Source of the DNA: 2-12-FULL-41-17 sp964562855
GTDB lineage: Bacteria > Patescibacteriota > Microgenomatia > Curtissbacterales > GWA2-41-24
Assembly (NCBI GenBank): GCA_964562855.1
Contig: CAZLVB010000001.1
Coordinates: 11,263 to 75,262 of the forward strand
Length of the DNA stretch: 64,000 bases
Direction of reading: 5' to 3'
The position numbers and the translations under genes are program-made. Numbering within the stretch: the stretch's first letter is position 1; the number at the start of each line of letters is the position of its first letter. Below, piece by piece: positions 1 to 8,371 of the stretch. The notes under the pieces are model-generated. The model ran no database searches. It was not told the origin of the DNA and saw only the letters and a program-made list of their open reading frames with translations.

Positions 1-163
1 CCTTACCCGTTTTAAGCAGGGAGTAAGCATCGTAACCAAAAACCGCTTCATCCCAATAAAGCCCAGGCGGATTGAGCCCCAATTTATAGAAGCGTAGAAT
101 GCCAGCTAGGATCAAAATCACCAAGAGGATTACAAGCTTATGATTTGAGATTTTAATTTTCAT
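1..163 (-). CDS. GT-C membrane glycosyltransferase, PMT/ArnT-like (N-terminal part only, runs off window)
   Basis: The reverse strand from 163 to the window edge reads 54 codons without a stop. It begins with a lysine-rich tip, one hydrophobic segment (about residues 9-23), then RFYKLG and the loop motif LYWDEAVFGYDAYS. The same N-terminal pattern is seen in the next two genes, so this is a third tandem paralog. In PMT/ArnT-type GT-C enzymes the Asp/Glu of this first extracytoplasmic loop is the catalytic region; here it is D38-E39. The start ATG overlaps the stop of the upstream gene as ATGA, indicating translational coupling; an ATG two codons earlier (169) is the alternative. The rest of the protein lies outside the window. 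Sugar and acceptor are unknown. Confidence 0.75.
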   Translation of the reverse strand, partial: MKIKISNHKLVILLVILILAGILRFYKLGLNPPGLYWDEAVFGYDAYSLLKTGK

Positions 164-1776
164 TGCCATTCACCTATAAGGAATATTTCTTTTTTTTGCG
201 AGTAGTCAGAAACTGTATACAGTTTTATAAATCGTTTCTCTCTGCCGATTGCCTGCAGTTCCTGAGGCGAAATTGCTAGCAATGTCTTTGTTCCGCTAAT
301 AGAGTCAATTGCGGCCTCGTCCAAATCCTTGCCGCCGCTATCCCAGTATGTGGTGCCGAATTTGTATTTACCAATGCGCTCTTGATTAAAGCCGAAATAG
401 TTTTGAGGCTCAATTTTATTGTAAAAAAGATAGAAGATATAAGGTTTCCAGTAGCGTCCGGTCACAATAACCGAGTCGTAACTATTTTCAATTTCTGCAA
501 TTTGGGAAAACATCTGCTTATAGCCGTAAGCCCAGCTCGCACTGTCTTTAAGAGGGTAGACAAAATAATAGCTGTAAATATAATTTGTAAAAAATAGAAT
601 AATTGCAATGACAGCTAATATTTTATAAATCTGTCTCTTAACAAGAACTGCTTGTAATCCTAATGCGGACAGCATAATTAAAGATGGCAGCATCAATAAA
701 GAGCGCAGTGCGTGTGGTGATTGTTGGGAAAATGCTGCAGGAAGCGGAGAAAAAACTAACCAGGCCGCAATAAATATTTTTGATTTTAACTCAACTTTTT
801 TCATTAAAATCCAAAACCCTATAAAAATTAATGGTAATTCGAAAAGATAGAAGTTGCCGTGATACGCAGAATGATGACGCGGATTAGAATCACCCCCGAA
901 AAACAAAAACGGGAATGAAAAGTGCGAAAAATAGTTATTTGCCGCCGTAAAAATGTAAGGTATTCTTCTGTTTAGGAAAAAATTCGCAAAAACGCTTGGA
1001 TTTTTTGCCTTGGCATCCACATAATCTACTGTCAGTGATTTGTCCGAAAAAATGCTAATTTCGGAAATATGTTTTACTCCCACGGGTCGAAAGGTTTGAA
1101 TTATTAAGGGGGTAAGAAAAAGTATAGATATCGCTAAGCCCGATAGATAGTATCTGACATTTTTGAATATCAATTTATTAAAAACGATAAAGAATACAAG
1201 TACTATAAGAGGTACAAACAATTTTGGTGAATGATAGAAAAAGATCGAAGTCGCAAGCACAGGAATTGAAAATAAAGCTACTAGGCGATTTCCTGTGCCA
1301 TAAAACAGCATATTGGATCCTAACACCACAAGTGTTAGTGCTACGTTTGCTTCAAATGCAGCTCTTGAAAATTGCAGGTGCCAAGGGGAAATTGCCAGAA
1401 GGGCCGAGGCACTTAGCGCCACCTGTTCGCTAAGTTTGTAATTTGCAAAGAGATTTTTGGATAAAAAATAGATGCCGATGACTGCAAAAACACCGAAGAG
1501 CGCGGAAGGAAATCTTACTGAAAATTCAGAAAGGCCTAAGAATTTTATAAAAGGTGCGTCAAGATATATATACCCCGGAAGCTTATAATCGTTAAAAGAT
1601 TTAAATAATATAGGCAGCTTTGTTCCGTACTCATCTGTTTGATTTTTAGCTATAGAAAAAGCATTATACCCATTGGCTACTTCATCCCAATATAAAGAAA
1701 CAGGAAAAGACTCAAGCTTATAAAATCTAAGAATTGCCGCAATAACTGTGATTACAATAAGAAGTTTATATTTCAT
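160..1776 (-). CDS. GT-C membrane glycosyltransferase, PMT/ArnT-like
   Basis: Polytopic membrane protein of about 538 residues with a single hydrophobic N-terminal helix followed by RFYKL, then the loop motif SLYWDEVANGYNAF that carries the presumed catalytic Asp-Glu of GT-C (GT39/GT83-like) enzymes. LAISPWHLQFSRAAFEAN in the middle is shared with the next gene. Such enzymes transfer sugar from a polyprenyl-phosphate donor on the outer face of the membrane. The frame is open up to 1803, but the ATG at 1776 gives a start (MKYKLLIVI) that aligns with both paralogs and overlaps the upstream stop by only 11 nt, so I prefer it. It is co-directional with its neighbours, which suggests one operon. 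Donor and acceptor cannot be read from the sequence. Confidence 0.8.
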   Translation of the reverse strand: MKYKLLIVITVIAAILRFYKLESFPVSLYWDEVANGYNAFSIAKNQTDEYGTKLPILFKSFNDYKLPGYIYLDAPFIKFLGLSEFSVRFPSALFGVFAVIGIYFLSKNLFANYKLSEQVALSASALLAISPWHLQFSRAAFEANVALTLVVLGSNMLFYGTGNRLVALFSIPVLATSIFFYHSPKLFVPLIVLVFFIVFNKLIFKNVRYYLSGLAISILFLTPLIIQTFRPVGVKHISEISIFSDKSLTVDYVDAKAKNPSVFANFFLNRRIPYIFTAANNYFSHFSFPFLFFGGDSNPRHHSAYHGNFYLFELPLIFIGFWILMKKVELKSKIFIAAWLVFSPLPAAFSQQSPHALRSLLMLPSLIMLSALGLQAVLVKRQIYKILAVIAIILFFTNYIYSYYFVYPLKDSASWAYGYKQMFSQIAEIENSYDSVIVTGRYWKPYIFYLFYNKIEPQNYFGFNQERIGKYKFGTTYWDSGGKDLDEAAIDSISGTKTLLAISPQELQAIGREKRFIKLYTVSDYSQKKEIFLIGEWQ

Positions 1777-3460
1777 CTGAAACAATGTGGATAGCTGGTT
1801 CACCGTTTATATAATTGATAACTTTCAAGGTTTTGCCTTTGCCGGATAATTCTTGTGGTGTCCCCACAAAAAGAGTTTTTGCTTCTTGTCGTTGTTGTTC
1901 ATAATCAATCGGTCTAAAAAGGTATCTATCAAATTTATTTCTATCTTCCAGAAAACCGCCAGAAACAGTACCCCCCTCCTCTAAATATTTTTTGGGGTCG
2001 TACTTTAGGTAGTAGAGCCAAAATTCGTGAGGTTGTTCTAATTTGGTGGAAACAATGACACGATCATATCTATCTTTAATCTCTTCAGAGTATAGTGCCG
2101 CTTCTCGTCTTCCATATATCCAGGCTTTCGAATATTCGTAGGGCATATGAATATAGTATTGATGAAGGTAAAATGAAAAATTCGCAAATAATAGTAAAGC
2201 TACGAAAATTGTAAACAATCGTTTATGTTTGAAGGAAGAATAAATAGTGAAAGCACCAATTGCAGTAAATATCTGATAAGTAGGCAAATATATCTCACTT
2301 CTTAGGGAATGAGGAACTCCCCAAGTTACAGATGAGGCAATCGGCGCTATCAAAAACCACCAAAATATAATAACTTTCGACTTAACCTCAAATTTTTTGG
2401 CAATTAAAAAATAAATTCCGGCGAGGATAAACGGAATGTCCCAAAGATATAAAAGTCCGATTTGTGGAGCATGATGTCTGTCCATATCGGCATTCAAAAA
2501 GAGAAAATCAGGTCTAAAATGTGAAAGATAATTTTCAATTAAAATCGGAATATAGACAAGACGACGATTATGGAAAATTCGGCCCAACGTCAGCTGCCCT
2601 TGATTTTCGTCCTGTGCAATTAATTCGGCAGCCTTATATTGAGGAGAGACGTCGGCAAAAATAGTTGTACCTTTAAACCTCATTTGTCCTGCTGTAGAAA
2701 AAATAACTGGCAATAAAACTAGTGCAAAAATTAGGGAAATTGCCGCGGGTAGGATTAGCGATTTGATTGATTTTAAAAGGTTATCTTTAAATAGATAAAT
2801 TAAAACTATGGAATAAATGGGCACAAAAACTCGGGCATTATGGTACATAAAAAGATTTACACCGAAAGCAATGGCAGATATGGATAACCAAAGGGTTCTC
2901 TTTCGGTCTTTGCTTGTGATTGCCTTCAAAAAAGCCCATGTGGCCGATACAGACAAAAAAATAGCACTGTTTGTTTCGAAAGCAACCCTCGAAAATTGTA
3001 AGTGCCAAGGGGAGATGGCCAACATTAGCGCAGCTAATGTTGGAATGTCCAATTGAAACGTTTTCCTTTGGAAAAGCAAATTTCTAATTTCTAATGAATT
3101 GACTAATTGGGATGGGGGTCTTGGGAATAATTCTTTGACCATCAAATAGGTGAATAAAACTGCTAAGACTCCAAGAATTGCCGAAGGTAATCTAACAGCG
3201 AAGTCATTGAGTCCGAAAATAGCAATTGAGGGTACTACCAGATAGGTGTAAACTGGCGGCTTGTAATCGTCAAATGATCTAAAAGATAAAGGAAATTTAT
3301 AGCCATATTCGTCCCGGCCAGTCTTAAGAATTGAAAGGGCATTATAACCGTGGGCAGTTTCGTCCCAGTCAAGACTAGGAGGGTTCTGGCCGAGCTGATA
3401 AAACCTCAAGATTGCAGCAAGCAGAATTATTAGAATCAAGTAAAAATTATTTTTTAACAT
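1766..3460 (-). CDS. GT-C membrane glycosyltransferase, PMT/ArnT-like, with repeat-derived insert
   Basis: 564-residue polytopic protein, paralog of the two genes downstream. The N-terminus has one helix (4-18), RFYQLG and the WDE motif (residues 32-34) of the catalytic first loop, then DDYKPPVYTY. Around residues 115-140 it carries an extra stretch between a transmembrane helix and the LMLAISPWHLQFSR motif that is absent from the neighbouring paralog. The DNA there is a simple repeat (3078-3115), so the insert looks like repeat DNA tolerated in a loop. The family acts on polyprenyl-phosphate sugars at the membrane. It overlaps the upstream membrane protein by 14 nt and the downstream gene by 11 nt. 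Confidence 0.8.
   Translation of the reverse strand: MLKNNFYLILIILLAAILRFYQLGQNPPSLDWDETAHGYNALSILKTGRDEYGYKFPLSFRSFDDYKPPVYTYLVVPSIAIFGLNDFAVRLPSAILGVLAVLFTYLMVKELFPRPPSQLVNSLEIRNLLFQRKTFQLDIPTLAALMLAISPWHLQFSRVAFETNSAIFLSVSATWAFLKAITSKDRKRTLWLSISAIAFGVNLFMYHNARVFVPIYSIVLIYLFKDNLLKSIKSLILPAAISLIFALVLLPVIFSTAGQMRFKGTTIFADVSPQYKAAELIAQDENQGQLTLGRIFHNRRLVYIPILIENYLSHFRPDFLFLNADMDRHHAPQIGLLYLWDIPFILAGIYFLIAKKFEVKSKVIIFWWFLIAPIASSVTWGVPHSLRSEIYLPTYQIFTAIGAFTIYSSFKHKRLFTIFVALLLFANFSFYLHQYYIHMPYEYSKAWIYGRREAALYSEEIKDRYDRVIVSTKLEQPHEFWLYYLKYDPKKYLEEGGTVSGGFLEDRNKFDRYLFRPIDYEQQRQEAKTLFVGTPQELSGKGKTLKVINYINGEPAIHIVSDEI
3078..3115. repeat. AT-rich simple repeat inside a coding sequence
   Basis: Two adjacent copies of an ATTTCTA unit followed by ATGAATTGACTAATT lie in frame in the GT-C gene and encode a loop of about 20 residues missing from its closest neighbour. 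Seen directly; its origin as inserted repeat DNA is inferred. Confidence 0.55.
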
Positions 3461-5165
3461 TTCTTAAAACTAGACCGGCTGCCAGCAGGAAAGACCCGAG
3501 ACTGAGATAATTTGCAAACAACCTTGTTGGAGTTTCTCCAAATTTTACATCTACTTCGTGGCCACCTTTGGTTAATTTAATGCTCATGAGCCCGGATGCG
3601 TCCTGTTCACTGTCAAGATCGAGACTTGTAGTGTTGGTAATTTCAAATTCTTGATGCAGACTAAGTTTTTGGCCATCAACAAATATTGTGACACCTGGAA
3701 AGTAAAACTTATTTATTCTTATCTGGGCGCTTTCGGAATTGACGTCTACCTCAAAAGACAGTCTATTTGATTTGGCACGTACATTAGACAAACTTGATTC
3801 GCCGGATAAATTTTCGACATTTATGCTGGGGTCAAAACCTATTGGTACTTTGGTGGATTGCCTCCATATCGGAGTAAATTCATTATACTGAGTAGCTGTA
3901 CCCGAGTAATCGGAAAAATGATCGTCGGGCCACATTAGACTTTGATTAATTCTTAAGTGATTGCGATTAGCTATCAACACCGCTAAAACCAGAAAGATAA
4001 ATATCAAACCTGGTTTTAATGCCTTAGCAGCAAAAGCGGCCAGATAGGCCAACGATACAGATACAATTCCTAAAAGCCTCCAAGGAAGATCGATAAAATG
4101 CAGAAACTTGATTTTTTGCCAAATTATGGTGTTAGGTTTAATCTGCAACATTAAAAATATTGCAAGCAAGGCAATTGCAAAGAAAAAAAAGATTAGCCAA
4201 TTTTCGGCTTTTGAGAAAGACAGTTTCTTTTTAAAAAAAGCATATACCAAAAGAAAAAACACTAGGAGTAAAATCAATATATGCGCTAAGCCAATTTGGA
4301 AAGATATTTGGTCATTAACTGTTCCCGGTAGGTCAAATCCGTATCCCCATGGAGATCGGATAAGCTGCTTTAAGGTGACAAAATGATTTTCATAGGCAGT
4401 TCTTATGATTTCGTCGAATCTTGTGAATCTGCGTTCAAAAACTGACGGCAGGTAAGTCACGGCTGAAAGCAAAAATCCCCAAATTGCGACAATTGCCGAG
4501 TTCCTGAGCATTCGAGCAAAATTTTTGTTGAGCGCCAACACAATTGCGTATCCTGCAATTAAAGGGGCTGCCAAGATTGCTACTAAATTCTGAGAAAGTA
4601 ACAAAGCAGAAAATGAGAGCACACTAATAGCTAGCCATTTCCAAGTATTCTCTTTCCATAGTTTAGTAATTGAAAATAACAATAAAGGAAGAAAAGTATA
4701 TGCTAAAAGCTCGGAGATTGAGCCGCGAACGTATATCAAGGAAAATCTGTAGGGAGCCCACATATAAAACAGTGCGCCCAAAAAGGCCGCTTTTTCAGAC
4801 TTGAAAACTGCTTTAAGCCAAAGATAGCTAAAAATTCCCGAAAAAATAAAGCCGACAGCCATCAGAATTTTAAAACTATCTGCGAAAGAAAAACCCAAGA
4901 AATGAATTACTGAACCAAAAGCATAGGGTAACGGATATATGTAAACGAATATCGGGCTTCCTAGGCCGTTGTAGAAGTTGCCAGCAAAACGTGGCGGAAA
5001 TTGGCCATCGCTAAGGGCTTGATAATAAGCTGCAATGCGCGCCGCATGGGTTTCGCCGTCGTGACTCGTGTAAAAACCCGGAAGAGTCAAACTTTTAAGC
5101 GCAGGTGCTGAAAGGATAATCAGAGCAGCTATAGCCAGAAAATTCGGATTATACCAAAACCTCAC
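3447..5165 (-). CDS. Polytopic membrane protein, '6-pyruvoyl-tetrahydropterin synthase-related' (PF10131-like)
   Basis: 572 residues with about 12 hydrophobic segments. The N-terminal loop has SHDGETHAAR (34-43) then GQFPPRF, and WAPYRFSLIYVRGSISE follows around residue 140. The same pattern recurs in 18835-20562 and 26451-28061. This matches the membrane family named PTPS-related in Pfam; the name is historical and no pterin chemistry is implied. The acidic first loop resembles GT-C glycosyltransferases. Near the C-terminus FYFPGVTIFVDGQ begins a beta-rich domain like the tail of YfhO proteins, followed by a last helix. The start is GTG, 7 nt after an extended -10 box. A glycan-assembly role is inferred from context. 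Confidence 0.7.
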   Translation of the reverse strand: MRFWYNPNFLAIAALIILSAPALKSLTLPGFYTSHDGETHAARIAAYYQALSDGQFPPRFAGNFYNGLGSPIFVYIYPLPYAFGSVIHFLGFSFADSFKILMAVGFIFSGIFSYLWLKAVFKSEKAAFLGALFYMWAPYRFSLIYVRGSISELLAYTFLPLLLFSITKLWKENTWKWLAISVLSFSALLLSQNLVAILAAPLIAGYAIVLALNKNFARMLRNSAIVAIWGFLLSAVTYLPSVFERRFTRFDEIIRTAYENHFVTLKQLIRSPWGYGFDLPGTVNDQISFQIGLAHILILLLVFFLLVYAFFKKKLSFSKAENWLIFFFFAIALLAIFLMLQIKPNTIIWQKIKFLHFIDLPWRLLGIVSVSLAYLAAFAAKALKPGLIFIFLVLAVLIANRNHLRINQSLMWPDDHFSDYSGTATQYNEFTPIWRQSTKVPIGFDPSINVENLSGESSLSNVRAKSNRLSFEVDVNSESAQIRINKFYFPGVTIFVDGQKLSLHQEFEITNTTSLDLDSEQDASGLMSIKLTKGGHEVDVKFGETPTRLFANYLSLGSFLLAAGLVLRNVKK

Positions 5166-5172
5166 ACTACAA

Positions 5173-5181
5173 ATTCTAGCA
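5173..5181 (-). promoter_or_regulatory. Extended -10 promoter, predicted leaderless
   Basis: The minus strand reads TGCTAGAAT, an extended -10 (TGN plus a 5/6 match to TATAAT). Exactly 7 nt follow before the GTG of the 3447-5165 gene, so transcription would start at or beside the start codon. No convincing -35 is seen. Confidence 0.45.
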
Positions 5182-5190
5182 CAAAGAATT

Positions 5191-6258
5191 TTACGGTTGA
5201 GGGTAAATTACTTTTCCTTGTGGGTTACCGGCAAATCGGCCATTTTCAAAAACAATTTGGCCACGAATTACAACTTTTTTGACCTTCCCCCTACCCTCCA
5301 TGCCAACAAATGGCGTCCAGCCGCATTTGGTAAATAAACCTTTATTGGAGATCTTGTATTTTTTAGCAGTGTCGATCTCCACATAGGTTTCCTGTTGGTT
5401 TGGAAGACTGAAAATTATTCGGGGATTAGTGCAAGCCAATTCTATCAACCGTTCAAGACTAATTCTCTCTTGAGTGACAGCATTTAACATTAAAGGCAAA
5501 GTCGTTTCTAATCCGGGAACTCCATATTTAGGCGAGGAGTGATCGTATTTTTCTGCAAGCGTATGGGGGGCATGATCTGTTGAAATCATATCTATTTTGT
5601 CAAGATTTAACCACAGTTTTTCTTGATCTTTTTTGGATAAAAGTGGCGGTTTCATCACTCCTTGCGGACCGAGTCTTTTAAGGTCACTCTTGTTCAGAAA
5701 GAGGTGGTGGGGGCAAACTTCGCTGCTAATATCAAGACCATCGCTTTTGGCCTTATTGACTGCCCTAATCTGGTCAAATGCGATATGACAAATGTGAAGT
5801 TTTTTCCTGTATTTCCTGGCTAATCTGATGGCTGCCTCAACGGTTTTCCCTTCAGCGTGAACCATTATCGGCAAAGGACTATTCCACAATTTAAAAATTA
5901 CTTCTCTGTCTGCCGCTTTATCAATCAGAAGCGGGCCTGTCGTTTGGTTCATGTAGACTTTTAGGCCAAAAACTTTTCGCCGTACTTGTTTAAAATATTT
6001 CGTAGATAAGGAAGTGCCCCCAAAATTAAAACCGACATCGCACCAAATTTTGTCTTGAGCAAGATTTATTTTGTCCTCTAAGTCGTTGGGGGTAGCAGTC
6101 GGCGGAGAGTTATTTGGCATATCCAAAATCTGGGTATAGCCGCCGGCAACAGCCGCTTGGGTACCAGTATAGAAATCTTCTTTGTACGTCGCCCCAGGTT
6201 CTCTCAGATGAACATGGACGTCGACAAGTCCGGGGAGCTTTATTAAATTACTTTTCAA
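5191..6258 (-). CDS. pyrC: Dihydroorotase
   Basis: 355-residue amidohydrolase that closes carbamoyl-aspartate to dihydroorotate in pyrimidine synthesis. Metal-binding motifs are all present: DVHVHLR (13-19), K100 in GLKVYM as candidate carboxylated lysine, VHAE (133-136), HICH (155-158), CPHH (182-185) and the catalytic STDHAPH (226-232). MPNN (47-50) is the substrate loop. The length is short compared with many 400-430-residue forms but no motif is missing. The start is TTG in a 42-bp region shared with the only plus-strand gene. It lies inside the glycan locus, 29 kb from pyrB, so the pyr genes are not an operon here. Confidence 0.93.
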   Translation of the reverse strand: MKSNLIKLPGLVDVHVHLREPGATYKEDFYTGTQAAVAGGYTQILDMPNNSPPTATPNDLEDKINLAQDKIWCDVGFNFGGTSLSTKYFKQVRRKVFGLKVYMNQTTGPLLIDKAADREVIFKLWNSPLPIMVHAEGKTVEAAIRLARKYRKKLHICHIAFDQIRAVNKAKSDGLDISSEVCPHHLFLNKSDLKRLGPQGVMKPPLLSKKDQEKLWLNLDKIDMISTDHAPHTLAEKYDHSSPKYGVPGLETTLPLMLNAVTQERISLERLIELACTNPRIIFSLPNQQETYVEIDTAKKYKISNKGLFTKCGWTPFVGMEGRGKVKKVVIRGQIVFENGRFAGNPQGKVIYPQP

Positions 6259-6302
6259 ATTAGATCTGATTTTAGCATATGGATCATTTTTGCTTGTATA
6301 AT
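6259..6302. promoter_or_regulatory. Divergent promoter region between pyrC and the plus-strand gene
   Basis: A perfect TATAAT (6297-6302) preceded by TTGCTTG reads rightward. A TAAAAT (6269-6274) reads leftward 10 nt before the pyrC TTG. Because the rightward box overlaps the ATG at 6301, that codon cannot be the start if the box is used, which favours the ATG at 6331. Confidence 0.5.
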
Positions 6303-6330
6303 GAAAATTACTCAGAGGGCAAATTCAATT

Positions 6331-7560
6331 ATGAAGATTAGTATTTCGAATGTAATTATCCTTTTAATCTTCTCTTTTGCTGTTTTTTCCGGATTTATTA
6401 CTTATCGGGCCAGTTGGTTCAATATCGACAAACACTTTTCACTTCTTGCACAGAGTTTCCTTAAAAATGACTTGTTTCTTGATCCTAACAATCTTCCAAA
6501 TGGGGATTACGTAGATTATCAAGGAAAGCAATATCTGTTTTTTGGACCGATGCCTTCAATCTTACTTATGCCTCTCGTTGCATTTTTCGGAAAGAATTTT
6601 CCCCAAATGACACTATCTATTTCTTCACTGATCATAATATTTCTGGGCATTTTCTTTTTATCCAAAAAAATAAAATTTTCGACTGCAGACTCATTTTGGC
6701 TTGCCAACTTTTTTGTCTTCGGGACAGTTCTATATTTTGTCGGCTTAGTAAATATATCAGCATATCTTGTCCAAGCCGTTGCGACCGCCTTTGTAGTACT
6801 GGCGCTTTTGGAATATTTTACAAAGAGACGGTGGTTTGTAATTGGAGTACTTGTCGCGGCAGCAGGGGCTACAAGAATTACGCTATTCGGCATGATGCTA
6901 TTTTTCCTTTTAGAAATATTTCGAATGAGAGACAAAATAGACGTTAAAAGAAATCTAACTTTATTACTTATCCCGGTAATCTTTTCCTTATCAGTGCTTG
7001 GGCTATATAATTTTCGGCGATTTCATTCGCCTTTTGACACCGGCTATACCCGTAACGTCTCGGTTTTGGATAAAAATTACTACAATTATAAAGAAGGCTG
7101 GTTTAGCGTTAAGCACATACCGGCAAATCTGTATGCTCTATTTATAGCAACTCCCAAGCCGGTATTAAAGGAAGGAATAGAATTTGTTTTGAAGTTTCCA
7201 TATCTAAAGGTAGATCATTTGGGAATGGCTATATGGATCACTTCCCCGCTTTTTATCTACCTATTAAAAATTAAGAGGGAAGGTTATACAATTTCGGCAT
7301 TTTTGACGATTCTTGCAATGTCAATCCCTTCACTTGTCTATTTTGGTATTGGAATCTCGCAATTCGGCTACCGCTACAGTTTGGATTTTTTACCTCTACT
7401 ATTTTTAATTCTTTTATCCGCATTTGCCCAAAAAAAATTGCCACCTTTTTCTAAATTGTTAATTCTAACAGGTATAATTTTTGATACTTTTTACATGGCC
7501 AGTATTTGGAATGATTATCCTCTCTTGCATTTTTGGGATTACCTTGGGATTAATTTCTGA
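6331..7560 (+). CDS. Polytopic membrane protein, possible GT-C glycosyltransferase
   Basis: The only rightward gene in the window. About 409 residues with about ten hydrophobic segments and a first loop containing FNIDKHFSLLAQSFLKNDLF and an aromatic YVDYQGKQYLFFG stretch. The architecture (short N-terminal helix, acidic polar loop, many helices) is GT-C-like, but I do not recognise a specific family, so function is left open. The ATG at 6331 is preceded at 11 nt by AGAGGG, a good ribosome-binding site; the in-frame ATG at 6301 overlaps a -10 box and is less likely. It converges with, and overlaps by 11 nt, the GT2 gene ending at 7550. Confidence 0.65.
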   Translation: MKISISNVIILLIFSFAVFSGFITYRASWFNIDKHFSLLAQSFLKNDLFLDPNNLPNGDYVDYQGKQYLFFGPMPSILLMPLVAFFGKNFPQMTLSISSLIIIFLGIFFLSKKIKFSTADSFWLANFFVFGTVLYFVGLVNISAYLVQAVATAFVVLALLEYFTKRRWFVIGVLVAAAGATRITLFGMMLFFLLEIFRMRDKIDVKRNLTLLLIPVIFSLSVLGLYNFRRFHSPFDTGYTRNVSVLDKNYYNYKEGWFSVKHIPANLYALFIATPKPVLKEGIEFVLKFPYLKVDHLGMAIWITSPLFIYLLKIKREGYTISAFLTILAMSIPSLVYFGIGISQFGYRYSLDFLPLLFLILLSAFAQKKLPPFSKLLILTGIIFDTFYMASIWNDYPLLHFWDYLGINF

Positions 7561-8371
7561 ATATTCCTACTTTAACTAAACCCGTCTGAGATATTAAATA
7601 TGTAAAAACTGTCCATAAAGTCATCAGGCCATATTTTGCAGATCTTCTGAAATTAATGGAGGACGCCTCGGGAAAATATTTACAAGGAACAGGAATCTCT
7701 GAGATATTAAATTTCTTTGCTAAGGCGTAAATAAGAATCTCTTGATCGAAGACAAAATCATCCGAGAATTTCTGATACGGAATTGTTTTTAAAACCTTGG
7801 CGGAAAATGCCCGGAAGCCCGTATGATACTCCGATAAATTCAGGCCCATTGATAAATTTTCAATTAATGTTAAAAACCTATTCGCAAGATATTTCCATAA
7901 AGGCATTCCGCTTGACAATACCTGATATCGAGTTTGAATTCTGGAACCTAACATTATCTCGGCTCTGCCATTAACAACCGGTTCGCAAAGGACTCCTACA
8001 AGTTTTGCGTCATACTGATAATCTGGGTGAACCATAACTACAATATCCGGATTCCTTTTGAGCGCCTGATCATAGCAGGTTTTTTGGTTACCACCGTAAC
8101 CCTTATTTTTTCTATGTAGATAAACAGTAATCCCTAAATTTTCAGCCTTTTTGACTGTCCGGTCTTGCGATGCATCATCGACAAGAATAATCTCTTTGAT
8201 TAGATCTTTGGGTAGATCGTCAAACGTTTTCTTGACAGTTTTCTCTGCATTGTAGGCAGGCATGACCACAATTATTTTGGGCTTTAATTTTGAATCCCAA
8301 AGGACGTTATGATTTTTCAAATTTAACCAAGACCTCCCGATCAGAAAGTGGTGAGTGATATACAGTGCCAT
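7550..8371 (-). CDS. GT2 family glycosyltransferase, DPM1-like
   Basis: Cytoplasmic GT-A fold enzyme. VVMPAYNAEKT opens the nucleotide-binding domain, DDASQDRT (65-72) is the first Asp motif, and HPDYQYD (115-121) stands in the DXD position. YHTGFRAFSAKVL and FDQEIL are typical of polyprenyl-phosphate mannose/glucose synthases, so it probably loads a sugar onto polyprenyl phosphate for the GT-C enzymes. The open frame begins at 8371, but the first 17 residues are encoded by repeat DNA (8341-8417). A TTG at 8320 that starts LKNHNVLWDSKLKPK is a plausible ancestral start. It converges with the plus-strand membrane gene. Confidence 0.85.
   Translation of the reverse strand: MALYITHHFLIGRSWLNLKNHNVLWDSKLKPKIIVVMPAYNAEKTVKKTFDDLPKDLIKEIILVDDASQDRTVKKAENLGITVYLHRKNKGYGGNQKTCYDQALKRNPDIVVMVHPDYQYDAKLVGVLCEPVVNGRAEIMLGSRIQTRYQVLSSGMPLWKYLANRFLTLIENLSMGLNLSEYHTGFRAFSAKVLKTIPYQKFSDDFVFDQEILIYALAKKFNISEIPVPCKYFPEASSINFRRSAKYGLMTLWTVFTYLISQTGLVKVGIFRN

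Noticed and set aside
160..3460. Tandem GT-C genes as an assembly duplication
   Set aside because: The copies share motifs but are strongly diverged, so they are true paralogs.
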